DNA of 64,000 nt, taken from positions 516,028 through 580,027 of the forward strand of contig CM000855.1 in assembly GCA_000163995.1 (NCBI GenBank). Direction: 5' to 3'. The position numbers were made by a program, and so were the translations under genes. Origin of the DNA: Campylobacter jejuni subsp. jejuni 414. Its GTDB lineage: Bacteria > Campylobacterota > Campylobacteria > Campylobacterales > Campylobacteraceae. This document shows positions 55,198 through 63,691 of the stretch, piece by piece (within the stretch, counting starts at the first letter, position 1; each line of letters starts with the position of its first letter). The notes under the pieces are model-generated. The model was not told the DNA's origin and did not search any database. It saw only the letters and a program-made list of their open reading frames with translations.

Positions 55198-55830
55198 ATG
55201 TTTTATATTTTAAACGAAAATGATAAAAAATATTTAAATGATACTTTGGAAAAAGTCAATAAAAAAATACAAGATTTACAAGGTAAAAACGAACAAGAAA
55301 ACTTAAACAAGGCAAAACACTTAAATGAGTGCAAAAACTCGCTTGAGGCTTGTTTGAATAAAAGTGATGATAAATATGATTTTTTTATCTATGAAATTTA
55401 TACATTTGTTTGGGGAGAAAAACAAGCGATTTTGCTACCAGAAGATGAGTTAAAGCAGACTAACTCTAAAATGGATAAAACGCAAATTAATATTCCTACT
55501 CTTAAAAAACTAGCTCAAAGTGTCATTAAAGAAGAAGTTGAAAATCGTATCAACAATAGTCTAAAAATGCAAGAAAGATTGCAAGAATTTAATGAAAACG
55601 GAATTCCTAGAAAAATTACAATCAGACAGGCCAAACTTGCACTTTTGGAAGCGGGTCTTTTAGATGATATAGAAACCATGATGCAAAGTGCTCCAAAAGC
55701 TATTCAAATAAATTGGGAATATGCGACTGAGTTTGAAAGAGAAAATGAGCTTATTTTATTTTTTCAACAACAAGCAAAACTAAGTGATGAATTTGTAAAT
55801 GAGCTTTTCAAAAAAGCAAAGGGGTTTTAA
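55198..55830 (+). CDS. Tail-fibre-region protein (DUF4376-like architecture)
   Basis: A 210-residue protein. The N-terminal half is rich in Lys, Glu and Asn. The C-terminal 70 residues (ITIRQAKLALLEAGLLDDIE, INWEYATEFERENELILFF) match a domain common in phage proteins next to fibre genes and often annotated as fibre assembly or hypothetical. Its exact job is unknown. It ends one base before the radical SAM gene. Confidence 0.62.
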   Translation: MFYILNENDKKYLNDTLEKVNKKIQDLQGKNEQENLNKAKHLNECKNSLEACLNKSDDKYDFFIYEIYTFVWGEKQAILLPEDELKQTNSKMDKTQINIPTLKKLAQSVIKEEVENRINNSLKMQERLQEFNENGIPRKITIRQAKLALLEAGLLDDIETMMQSAPKAIQINWEYATEFERENELILFFQQQAKLSDEFVNELFKKAKGF

Positions 55831-55831
55831 A

Positions 55832-57591
55832 ATGAAAGCTCTATCTTTAACTTTTGTGCCAAACGCTTATTGTAATTTCGGATGTACTTATTGTTATCTT
55901 GGGAAGCTTACAAATAAGCATTCTAAAACTAGCAATATGGCAGAACAATTTAATAAAATAGTTGCTAAACTAAAAAGTGAAAATGTAATAGTCACTGAAG
56001 TATTTTTACACGGTTCAGAGCTTACAGCAAGTCCTTATGAGAATGTTAAAAAGCTCTTAGAAGCTATTAGTGCTTATGAGCAAGAAAATAAAGACTATAT
56101 CAAGCTTCTAAATAAGCACAAAACCATTCGTTATTATACTCATCTAAAAACCAATCTTTATAATTTAGATAAATTTTATGATTTATTTGTAAAACATAAA
56201 GTAGGCATTAGCGGGAGTGTTGATTTACCTTTAAGACTTCATCAAAAAACAGAGTTTTAAAAAATGGCAAAAGCACCTTAGAAAAAACTTTAGAAATGAT
56301 TAAACTTTTGGTGAAATATCCACATTTTAAACAATTTTCAGCCACGATGACAAGCGAGTGTTTAAATGTAAATGAGTTTTTAGAAGATATTTTTAAAATT
56401 GAAAGCTTGGGTTATGATATGGCAAATGATTTTTACATAATGTTTGCTTACCAAAGTTCTAATGCACAAGGTATTTTTAAAATGGCTGAAGATAAAGCAA
56501 TGCTTAATTTTTATAATGAGTTAAGAAAAAGATTAAAAAATACCAAATATGCCTTTGCTTTAGAACACATTTGGTTTAGAGAATTTTTAGGAGATTATTG
56601 TGTAAGTTGTGTTAATTGTGCCGATGGACAAAGAATGCTTATTCAAAAAAACGGAGATACTTATATATGTCATCGCTCTCAAGCTTTAAAAGAATTGAAA
56701 GCTGGAAATATCTTTCATCAAAGCTATGAAAGTTTAAAAGCAAATAATATCATCAATATAAGCTTAATGGAGAACAATTTAGAACTTCACAAGGATTGTT
56801 TAGAATGTGAGTATTTTCATTATTGTAAAGCAAGTTGTACCATTGAAAGAAATGATACTAAGCTAGGAAAAGCTTACACTTGTGCCTTGCAAAAAGCAAT
56901 TTATAAAAATAATCCTAGTTTTTATAAGCCTAATAAGCTTTTAGCTAATAAATACCTTGATACCTTTTTAATACAAAATCAAATAAATAAACACAAAGAT
57001 AAAAGACTTCCAAAAGCAACCTTTGAACTTAAACAAAGAGAAAAATCTTTAGAGAATATCATTGCAAGAGATAAACTTTTGCAAAAACTTTATGATAAGA
57101 GTAATTTTTTCATTAGCATTAATAATAACATTAAAGAACTAGATCTTGATAAAGATGATATACACTGCTTACATTATTTAAGTTCTAAAGATGAAATAAA
57201 GCTTCTTATTAAAAAAGATGCTTTTTATATTAATTCTAAAGAAGTAATTGACAATTTTGTTTGGATGGCTTTAATCGGTGGAGAAATTCAAACTTATGGA
57301 GAAGAGCAAAGAACAAAAATCCCACATATAAACACAGAATATCTTTATTGGAATAAACTTATTGATGAGGCAAAAGTTTTAGAAGGCTATTTTGTCTATG
57401 ATATTTCTTATTTCTTAAAAGCTAATCAAAAAAGCTTTAAAAAAGATTATAAGAATTTTATCTTTTTTACCACAAGAGCTATGCGTGAATATCACTATGA
57501 AAAGCAAGCAAAAAACGCCTTTTATCATATACAGGCAATCAATTTGCCCTTTTTGAGACTTGAATTTATTTGGGAGAGTGAAAATGACTAA
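55832..57591 (+). CDS. Radical SAM/SPASM enzyme, frameshifted
   Basis: Residues 1-21 contain AYCNFGCTYC, the CxxxCxxC that binds the catalytic 4Fe-4S cluster. A frame break at the A6 run 56244-56249 (one A more restores it) joins the first piece to NRVLKNGKSTLEKTLEMIKL, giving the family pattern SVDLPxxxHxxxRxxxNGK. A Cys-rich SPASM part (DYCVSCVNCADGQ, YICHRSQ, CLECEYFHYCKASC, YTCALQK) binds auxiliary clusters. About 200 C-terminal residues are of unknown kind. SPASM enzymes modify peptides or proteins. Corrected length is about 586 residues. The enzyme lies between two tail-fibre-region genes, so a phage tail protein is the obvious candidate substrate (inference). Confidence 0.8.
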
Positions 57592-57970
57592 AACAGAATT
57601 AAAAAGGGTTTGTGTAAAGCCCTTTGACAAAGATAGATTTGAAGTGATTAGCGATTATGCTTTTTCTTTGCCAAATTATAAAGGCATTGTTCCAAAAGGC
57701 TTTAAAACAGATGGGGCAAGCATCCCGCGCCTTTTTTGGTCTTTATTTCCACCTTTTAAAAGCGAGTATTTTAGTGCTTGTGTGGTGCATGATTTTTTGT
57801 GTGAAAAAGCAAAATCAAGAGTTGATTATAAAATAGCTGATCTTGTTTTAAAAGAAGCTATGACTTTGCTTGGATGTTCTAAGTTTAAAATCTTTGTATT
57901 TTACCACTCATGCAATATTTATCACGCTTTAAAATGTGCATTTAAATCAATAAAAAAGGAGTTAAAATGA
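57584..57970 (+). CDS. DUF1353 family protein
   Basis: The 128-residue protein has GFKTDGASIPRLFWSLFPP and VVHDFLCEKAKSR, the conserved DUF1353 motifs (a conserved His-Asp pair suggests a hydrolase-like fold). The family is frequent in phage lysis or tail regions, with no proven activity. I use the ATG at 57584 behind GGGAG; it overlaps the radical SAM stop by eight bases. Confidence 0.75.
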   Translation: MTKTELKRVCVKPFDKDRFEVISDYAFSLPNYKGIVPKGFKTDGASIPRLFWSLFPPFKSEYFSACVVHDFLCEKAKSRVDYKIADLVLKEAMTLLGCSKFKIFVFYHSCNIYHALKCAFKSIKKELK

Positions 57971-58944
57971 AAGATTATGGAATTTCTTATGTTCCTGATA
58001 ACAATCAAGGCTTAGTAGAGCCAAATGATCCTATCACTAGCGAAAAGATGGATGAAAAAAGAGTGAATGAGCTAATTGATAAAAAACTCGAAGGGGTTAA
58101 AGGTATCAAGGGTGATAAAGGAGACAAGGGTGATAAAGGCGAAGATGCAAACTCTAATTTAAAAGAATTGCAAATCATTGATGGTAAAAAATTAAGGGTT
58201 GAGTTTAGTGCCAAACAAACAAGCTCAGCTTATCCTTTAAAAACCTTAACCCTTTCAAGGCTTGGCATAAAGTTAACAGGAGATGATGAGTTTTTAAAAA
58301 TTAATAGTTTGGAGTTTATCGACGATTCTAATAATAACCTTTTATTAACTACTGCGGAAAATGAAACTTTAAATAAAGCATCAAATGAACACGCTAGCAC
58401 CTTACCAGCTGAATTTAGTTTAGAAAGCTTTCAAGCAGAAGGTTCATACGCAAAGGTAAAAATCACTTCAAATGGAGCTTATGAATTTGGCAATCGTTAC
58501 GCTCCTTATTACGCTTTTAGAGAATACGATGAAACGGCTATAAGTGTATTTTTAGCAAATGATGGTTTAAAAGATCCTTTCTATACCATAGAATGTGAAC
58601 TCTCCAAACCTATAAAAGAGTTTAAATTCACTCCTTGGGGTTATGGAGCGGGTGGAAACTTCTTTAGTGAAAATCTAAATGTTAAAATCTATATAGATGA
58701 TGTTCTTTTTAAAGAGTTTAATTCTTTAAATCCAAATAGCAAAGAGATTGATACAGATTTTACCATTAATTTTAATGTACAAGGAGACAAGCTTATTTAT
58801 GATGAGTTTAAAGATGAGATTGATGAGAGATTTAGAATTGTAGAAAATAAGCTTAAAGACTTAGGAGCTACATTTACAAAAGCAAGTGCTTTAAGTGAAT
58901 TAAATGTGGCTGCAAAAAATAAAACAAAAAAAGGAGTTAAATAA
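57967..58944 (+). CDS. Collagen-like putative tail fibre/spike protein
   Basis: The 325-residue protein has a short collagen-like stretch near residue 43 (GVKGIKGDKGDKGDKGED, six Gly-X-Y triplets), which forms trimers in phage fibres. A beta-rich domain with YAPYYAFREYDETAISVF and FTPWGYGAGGNFFSENL and a C-terminal coiled coil follow. It probably builds part of the host-contact fibre. The stop overlaps the sheath ATG. Confidence 0.68.
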   Translation: MKDYGISYVPDNNQGLVEPNDPITSEKMDEKRVNELIDKKLEGVKGIKGDKGDKGDKGEDANSNLKELQIIDGKKLRVEFSAKQTSSAYPLKTLTLSRLGIKLTGDDEFLKINSLEFIDDSNNNLLLTTAENETLNKASNEHASTLPAEFSLESFQAEGSYAKVKITSNGAYEFGNRYAPYYAFREYDETAISVFLANDGLKDPFYTIECELSKPIKEFKFTPWGYGAGGNFFSENLNVKIYIDDVLFKEFNSLNPNSKEIDTDFTINFNVQGDKLIYDEFKDEIDERFRIVENKLKDLGATFTKASALSELNVAAKNKTKKGVK

Positions 58945-60137
58945 TGGCAGCAAATTATGGAGTTAATTTTAATATTAGCAATGGGGCAGCTAGTCCTATT
59001 AAAGTGCAAAGTGATACACCAATAGGAATTGTTGCAGCTATAAAAGGTGCAAGTAAAGAAATAATTTATACAAAGGCTGGATATGAAAGTGTAGAGGCTA
59101 TGCCAATTTTTGCTTTTTCAAATGTAGGTAAGGCAAAGGAATTTGTAAGTGATTTGATTAAAGAGCATAATTTGCAAGATTATCGCTTGCTTGACAGCTT
59201 AGAGTGTATCAATTTACAAAATGTAAGCAATGCAATAATCGTTAGTTTTTTTGAAGAAAGCGAAGAGAGTGAAAACACTTTAACTAGTATTGTTAATGCC
59301 ATAGAAGCCTTTAAAAAAGCAAAGCATAAAACAGGTTTTAGTCCTGATTTAATCATTGCTCCTTATTACTCACATGAAGCAGGAGTAAAGGCTAAGCTTG
59401 AAAGTGTGGCAAGTTCTATGAATATCACAGCTATAACAGATCTTTGTGCTTCAAATGTTGGAGAAGCGATTAATACAATGGAGGCTTTTAGCTCTAAAAG
59501 ATTAATTGCCGCTTGGCCTAGGGTTCAAATCTTAAATACAAGAGGATCTTATGCTTATGTTCCACAAAGCCCAATCGTAGCAGCAATGATAGCTCATACT
59601 GATGGGGATAAAGAATATGGCTTTAGCGATTCTTATTCAAATAGAGTGATGAATGGAGTGACTGGAACAGAGCATTTTATAGAATTTATCAATGGCTCAG
59701 ATTGCGATGCAGAAAGATTAAGGAATGCTCACATCTCAACTTGTATTTTAGCTGAAGGTTATCGTTCTTGGGGCGGGGAAACCTCTCATGAAGATACGAT
59801 TTGGCAAGATTTAGCAAGAGTAAGAACCTTTGATCGTATAGCCATAGCAGGACAAAAAGCAGCCTTTAAAGCAATCGATAAAAAAGCAAGTGAATTATAT
59901 TTTATAAAAATCAGTATTGAGGAACTTTTAAGAGATTTAAAAGGAGCTAAGGTATTGATTGGTTATGAAGTTTCTTGGGATGAAGAAAGAAACACAGATG
60001 CTAATGTGAGTGCTGGAAAATTTTATCTTAATGTAAAAATGATGAATAATCCAATTGTAAAACAAATCACCTTAGAGTTTATCTACTCTGATGAATGGGC
60101 AAGTGATTTAATTAAAACTATTAGTGCAGATAGCTAA
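58944..60137 (+). CDS. Tail sheath protein FI
   Basis: The 397-residue contractile sheath subunit of the P2 FI family has GVNFNISNGAASPIKVQSDT at the start, NTRGSYAYVPQSPIVAAMIA in the middle and a C-terminal domain typical of sheath handshakes (EELLRDLKGAKVLIGYEVSW). AAAGGAG lies before the ATG. Confidence 0.92.
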   Translation: MAANYGVNFNISNGAASPIKVQSDTPIGIVAAIKGASKEIIYTKAGYESVEAMPIFAFSNVGKAKEFVSDLIKEHNLQDYRLLDSLECINLQNVSNAIIVSFFEESEESENTLTSIVNAIEAFKKAKHKTGFSPDLIIAPYYSHEAGVKAKLESVASSMNITAITDLCASNVGEAINTMEAFSSKRLIAAWPRVQILNTRGSYAYVPQSPIVAAMIAHTDGDKEYGFSDSYSNRVMNGVTGTEHFIEFINGSDCDAERLRNAHISTCILAEGYRSWGGETSHEDTIWQDLARVRTFDRIAIAGQKAAFKAIDKKASELYFIKISIEELLRDLKGAKVLIGYEVSWDEERNTDANVSAGKFYLNVKMMNNPIVKQITLEFIYSDEWASDLIKTISADS

Positions 60138-60161
60138 AAAAATTAAAAGGAGACAATAAAA

Positions 60162-60671
60162 ATGAAAAGGATAATTGGCGAAGTTATTCAAGAAGGTAAT
60201 ATTTATATAGATGGGCAAGGTTATCTTGGAGTGGTTAGAAATTTAAAGCTTCCTGATATAGAACAAGAAATGATTGAAACTAAAGGAGTCTTGGGGGCAA
60301 ATTATAGTAGCGGTGTTTTAAAACCTTTAGAAATTAGCTTTAAATTAGCCGTTGTTGATCCGGTACTTTACGCAGCTTTCTTTCATACTACTTTTAGTGA
60401 AATTAAAGCTCCTTTATTACTTAGAGAAAGTGTTCATAAAGGCGGTAAAAACTATGGTATTAGTGCTGAGTTTTTAGGAGAGTTTATAAGCATAAGCGAA
60501 AGCGATCACGAAAGCGGTAAAGAAGTGGAAGCTGAAATTAAAATAGCGGTTCATTTTTATATGCAAAGAAGAAATAACATTCCTATCATTATCTACGATC
60601 ATAAAAATACTATTTTAATGATAAATGGGGTGGATATGATGAGTGATGTTAGAAGTAATTTAACTCTTTAA
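60162..60671 (+). CDS. Tail tube protein FII
   Basis: The 169-residue tail tube subunit (P2 FII family) has the conserved GYLGVVRNLKLPDIEQEMIE, TKGVLGANYSSGVLKPLEIS and EAEIKIAVHFYMQ. It follows the sheath gene after 24 bases with GGAG before the ATG, the normal FI-FII order. Confidence 0.92.
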   Translation: MKRIIGEVIQEGNIYIDGQGYLGVVRNLKLPDIEQEMIETKGVLGANYSSGVLKPLEISFKLAVVDPVLYAAFFHTTFSEIKAPLLLRESVHKGGKNYGISAEFLGEFISISESDHESGKEVEAEIKIAVHFYMQRRNNIPIIIYDHKNTILMINGVDMMSDVRSNLTL

Positions 60672-60694
60672 ACACTGATTAATCAGTGTTTAAA
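60667..60694. repeat. 28-bp perfect palindrome after the tube gene
   Basis: TTTAAACACTGATT followed immediately by its exact complement, with no loop, covers the stop codon of FII. No T-run follows. It may be a protein-binding site, an RNA processing site, or a terminator that lets part of transcription pass to the E gene. Confidence 0.55.
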
Positions 60695-60772
60695 AGTAAA
60701 AAGTTGCCTTAGGGCTTTGTAAAACAAACAAATAATAAGCTTTAATTTTGCTTCTTAAAAAAGGAAATAAAA

Positions 60773-61012
60773 ATGAAAGAAAAAATAATCAAACTTGAAA
60801 ATGGCGAAGAATTAAAAATGAGAGAACCAAATGTGCGCGTATTTAAAAATGCCACCAATAAAAGTGAAAAAGAAATAGAACAAACTATTTATATGATAGC
60901 TACGCTTACTAATAAGCAAGAAAGTGAAATTGAAGACTTAAGTCTCAAAGATTTTAGAGCCTTGCAAGACGCTTTAAAAGATTTTTTGGTAGAAGCAGGA
61001 GTTATAGCTTAG
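60773..61012 (+). CDS. Tail assembly chaperone gpE
   Basis: The 79-residue protein (MKEKIIKLENGEELKMREPN, ATLTNKQESEIEDLSLKDFR) is of the P2 gpE family, which guides tape measure and tube assembly. Near its end, a slippery heptamer allows a -1 frameshift to the longer E' form. AAAGGA precedes the ATG. Confidence 0.82.
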   Translation: MKEKIIKLENGEELKMREPNVRVFKNATNKSEKEIEQTIYMIATLTNKQESEIEDLSLKDFRALQDALKDFLVEAGVIA

Positions 61013-61137
61013 AAGCTGTAGCTCTCATAAGTCATACTTTACATTGGGGACTTAATGAAGTTTTAGACTTAAGCTTAAATGAATTTGAAGAAGCTTTGGC
61101 AATTTCAAAAGAGTTTTTAAAGGCTAAGAGTTTTTGA
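60773..61137 (+). CDS. Tail assembly chaperone E', made by -1 ribosomal frameshift
   Basis: At 60982-60988 the sequence reads T TTT TTG in the E frame, a classical -1 slippery heptamer. Slipping there leads into the -1 frame, open from 60958, which continues GRSRSYSLEAVALISHTLHW and onwards (ISKEFLKAKSF at the end) to a TGA at 61135-61137. P2 E' and lambda G-T are made in the same way directly before the tape measure gene. The full product would be 121 residues. Confidence 0.8.
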
Positions 61138-61450
61138 TTGTTTTATTTTTAAAAGAATAAATTTTTAAAATAGTTAAAAGAATAAAATCTAAACTTATTA
61201 CAATTAGCCAAGTGGGTAAAATAAGCAATAGAGCAATAGGTGGCATAATCATCATTAAAATAGCAGTTATGACAATGCTTATAAAATAAGAAAAAATAAA
61301 AATAGCTATTGTATTAAAAAAACCATCACTTGCACTTTGATAGCTTATAAGAAAAGCAGGTATAAGTGTTGTTAGCAATAAAGCAATGTGCGAAATTGCA
61401 TCATCGTTAATAAATTTTAAAACTTTCATAGCAAAGATTTTAAAATACAA
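61124..61450 (-). CDS. Antisense membrane protein between E' and tape measure genes
   Basis: A 108-residue protein with three hydrophobic segments (ISHIALLLTTLIPAFLI, IAIFIFSYFISIVITAIL, IALLLILPTWLIVISLDFIL) and a Lys-rich tail, encoded against all surrounding genes. A Met at residue 8 (61429) is an alternative start; no good ribosome site is seen for either. Its end overlaps E' by 14 bases. It could be a moron that changes the host membrane, such as superinfection exclusion, but this is guesswork. Confidence 0.5.
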   Translation of the reverse strand: MYFKIFAMKVLKFINDDAISHIALLLTTLIPAFLISYQSASDGFFNTIAIFIFSYFISIVITAILMMIMPPIALLLILPTWLIVISLDFILLTILKIYSFKNKTIKNS

Positions 61451-61470
61451 TCACTTAAAAAGGGCTGAAT

Positions 61471-63687
61471 ATGGAAAACGCTGGAAGTATTGGAATTGGT
61501 GTTATTTTAGGACTGGCTATTAAAAATACAAGTGCTGTTGGCAAGGTGATTAAAGATTTTAGCAATTTAGAAAAAATAGCAGCAAAAACTAAGCTTGGTA
61601 TTAGTGGGTTACAAAAAGAGTTAAATACTCTTAAGCTCAATGCCAATTTAAGAGCAGAATTAAAAGCTCAAAGAAAAGGTTTGCAAGATGAGTTTTTAAG
61701 TTTAGGCAATGTTATTCGAGGCGGAATTATTGGTAAAGGCTTAGGAGAAGCTATTGGCTTTGAATCTGCTATGGCAGATGTTAGAAAAGTTGTGAATTTT
61801 GATGAGGGCGATAACATCAAAAAAATGAGTGATGATATACTTAAAATGTCTCAAACTTTACCAGTTAGTGCTAAAGAATTAGCAGCCATTGCTACTGCTG
61901 GGGGACAGATTGGGCTTGGTTCAAAAGATGTAAGAGAATTTACAAACCTTGTAACCAAAATGAAGGTAGCATTTGATATGAGTGCTGAAGATGTAGGAGA
62001 TAGTGTTGCAAAAATTAAAAATATTTTAGGTATTTCTTTAAAAGAAATGCAAGATCTAGGAGATAGCATTAATAATCTTTCAGATAATAGTGCATCTAAA
62101 GCTAGAGAAATTATTGATGTAATGAAACGAACCGCAGCTGCTGGAAAACAAATAGGATTTACTAAAGAACAAATTGCGGCTTTAAGCTCTTCTTTTATAT
62201 CTTTAGGTAAGGGTCCTGAAGTAGCAGGAACAGCTATTAATAGTTTATATCGTGTTTTAGCTACGGCTGACAATATAGGAGCAAAAGCAGAAAATGCTTT
62301 TTCAAAACTTGGTATAAGTGGAGCATTTTTAAAACAAGCTAGTTTTAACGATCCTCAAAAAGGTTTAGATATGTTTTTAGAAAGGATAGCAAAGCTAGAT
62401 CAAAAAGAACAAATGGGAATATTAGTTGATATTTTTGGTCGTGAATTTGCAGATGATATGGCAACACTTGTTGGAGGACTTGATACTTACAAAGAAGCTT
62501 TAAAAAATGCTAGTGATGAAGCAAAAGAAGGTTCTTTACAGAGAGAATTTGATACAAGAGCAGCAACCACTGAAAATTCTATTACACTAATGAAAAATGC
62601 TTTTAATGCTTTAGCTGTTAATTTAGGTTCGGTTTTTTTACCTGCTATATCAAAACTAAGTGCAGCGATTTCTTATCTTGTCAATGGCATCACCCATATC
62701 ACAGGACTTATCCCTGGTCTTAATGGGGTTATAGGAGGACTTATAGCTACTTTTTTACTTGCAAAACCTGCGGTTTTAGCTTATGCTATTGCTAAAAACT
62801 ATCTTAAAGATTGCACCATTTTACTTAAAGGTGCTTTGATTAAGACAAGAATACATCTTTTAGCCTTTCGTAATTCTTGCATACTCTCTAACATCATCCT
62901 AAAAGCAAAAACCATCACGACTAATATTTATACGGCTTCTCTTAAAGTTTTATCCTTTGTTTTAGGAGGGCTTGGTAAAGTTTTTAAGGCTGTGGCTGTT
63001 GGCATTAGGGTTTTAGGTGTAGCTATGATGACTAATCCCATTAGTCTTATTTTGGGTGGTATTGCCATCGTAGCTGGGCTTGTTATTGCTAATTGGGATA
63101 AGGTTAAATCTTGGTTCATGTCTTTTATAAAATGGCTTAGACCTGTTTGGGAGCCTATATATAATGTCATTAAAGCTGTATTTGATAAATGTGCCCTTGT
63201 ATTTACAAGTTTTAAAGATATTATTATGAGTGTTGCGTCCCCTTTAGCTGAGTTTTTAAACTCTATTTGGCAAGGCATTGGGGATTTCTTTTATAGTATT
63301 TTTGGTTCTTTGTTTGAATGGTTTGCTTCTAAGCTTTCTTGGGTAGGAGATATGATTTCATCTATAAGTGGTTTTATAAAAGATGCTCTTGATTTTGTAG
63401 GGTTTGGAGATGATGAAGAAGTTAAGATAAGCCAAAGCGAACAAAACAAAGAAAAAATAATTGCTACAAATACTTATAAAGATGAATTAGCTGGGGCAAA
63501 AAATATAAGTCATACTCCAAGCTTTAATAATGGAAATATTAATGTAAGTGTTAATGGTACTTTTAACATAGCGACCAAAGATGGCAATTTTAATATGCAA
63601 GAATTTGCAAATGCTATACAAAAAAGCGTATTTGATGCTTTAAGAAAGCAAGAACAAAACAAAATTAATACTACAATTTATGGTTAA
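61471..63687 (+). CDS. Tail tape measure protein
   Basis: The 738-residue TP901-type tape measure has an N-terminal PhageMin_Tail domain (GFESAMADVRKVVNFDEGDN, IATAGGQIGLGSKDVREFTN, AAGKQIGFTKEQIAALSSSF), several central membrane-like helices (residues about 410-440 and 500-530), and a Trp-rich C-terminal half. Tail length scales with its length. It starts 20 bases after the antisense membrane gene. Confidence 0.92.
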   Translation: MENAGSIGIGVILGLAIKNTSAVGKVIKDFSNLEKIAAKTKLGISGLQKELNTLKLNANLRAELKAQRKGLQDEFLSLGNVIRGGIIGKGLGEAIGFESAMADVRKVVNFDEGDNIKKMSDDILKMSQTLPVSAKELAAIATAGGQIGLGSKDVREFTNLVTKMKVAFDMSAEDVGDSVAKIKNILGISLKEMQDLGDSINNLSDNSASKAREIIDVMKRTAAAGKQIGFTKEQIAALSSSFISLGKGPEVAGTAINSLYRVLATADNIGAKAENAFSKLGISGAFLKQASFNDPQKGLDMFLERIAKLDQKEQMGILVDIFGREFADDMATLVGGLDTYKEALKNASDEAKEGSLQREFDTRAATTENSITLMKNAFNALAVNLGSVFLPAISKLSAAISYLVNGITHITGLIPGLNGVIGGLIATFLLAKPAVLAYAIAKNYLKDCTILLKGALIKTRIHLLAFRNSCILSNIILKAKTITTNIYTASLKVLSFVLGGLGKVFKAVAVGIRVLGVAMMTNPISLILGGIAIVAGLVIANWDKVKSWFMSFIKWLRPVWEPIYNVIKAVFDKCALVFTSFKDIIMSVASPLAEFLNSIWQGIGDFFYSIFGSLFEWFASKLSWVGDMISSISGFIKDALDFVGFGDDEEVKISQSEQNKEKIIATNTYKDELAGAKNISHTPSFNNGNINVSVNGTFNIATKDGNFNMQEFANAIQKSVFDALRKQEQNKINTTIYG

Positions 63688-63691
63688 AAAT

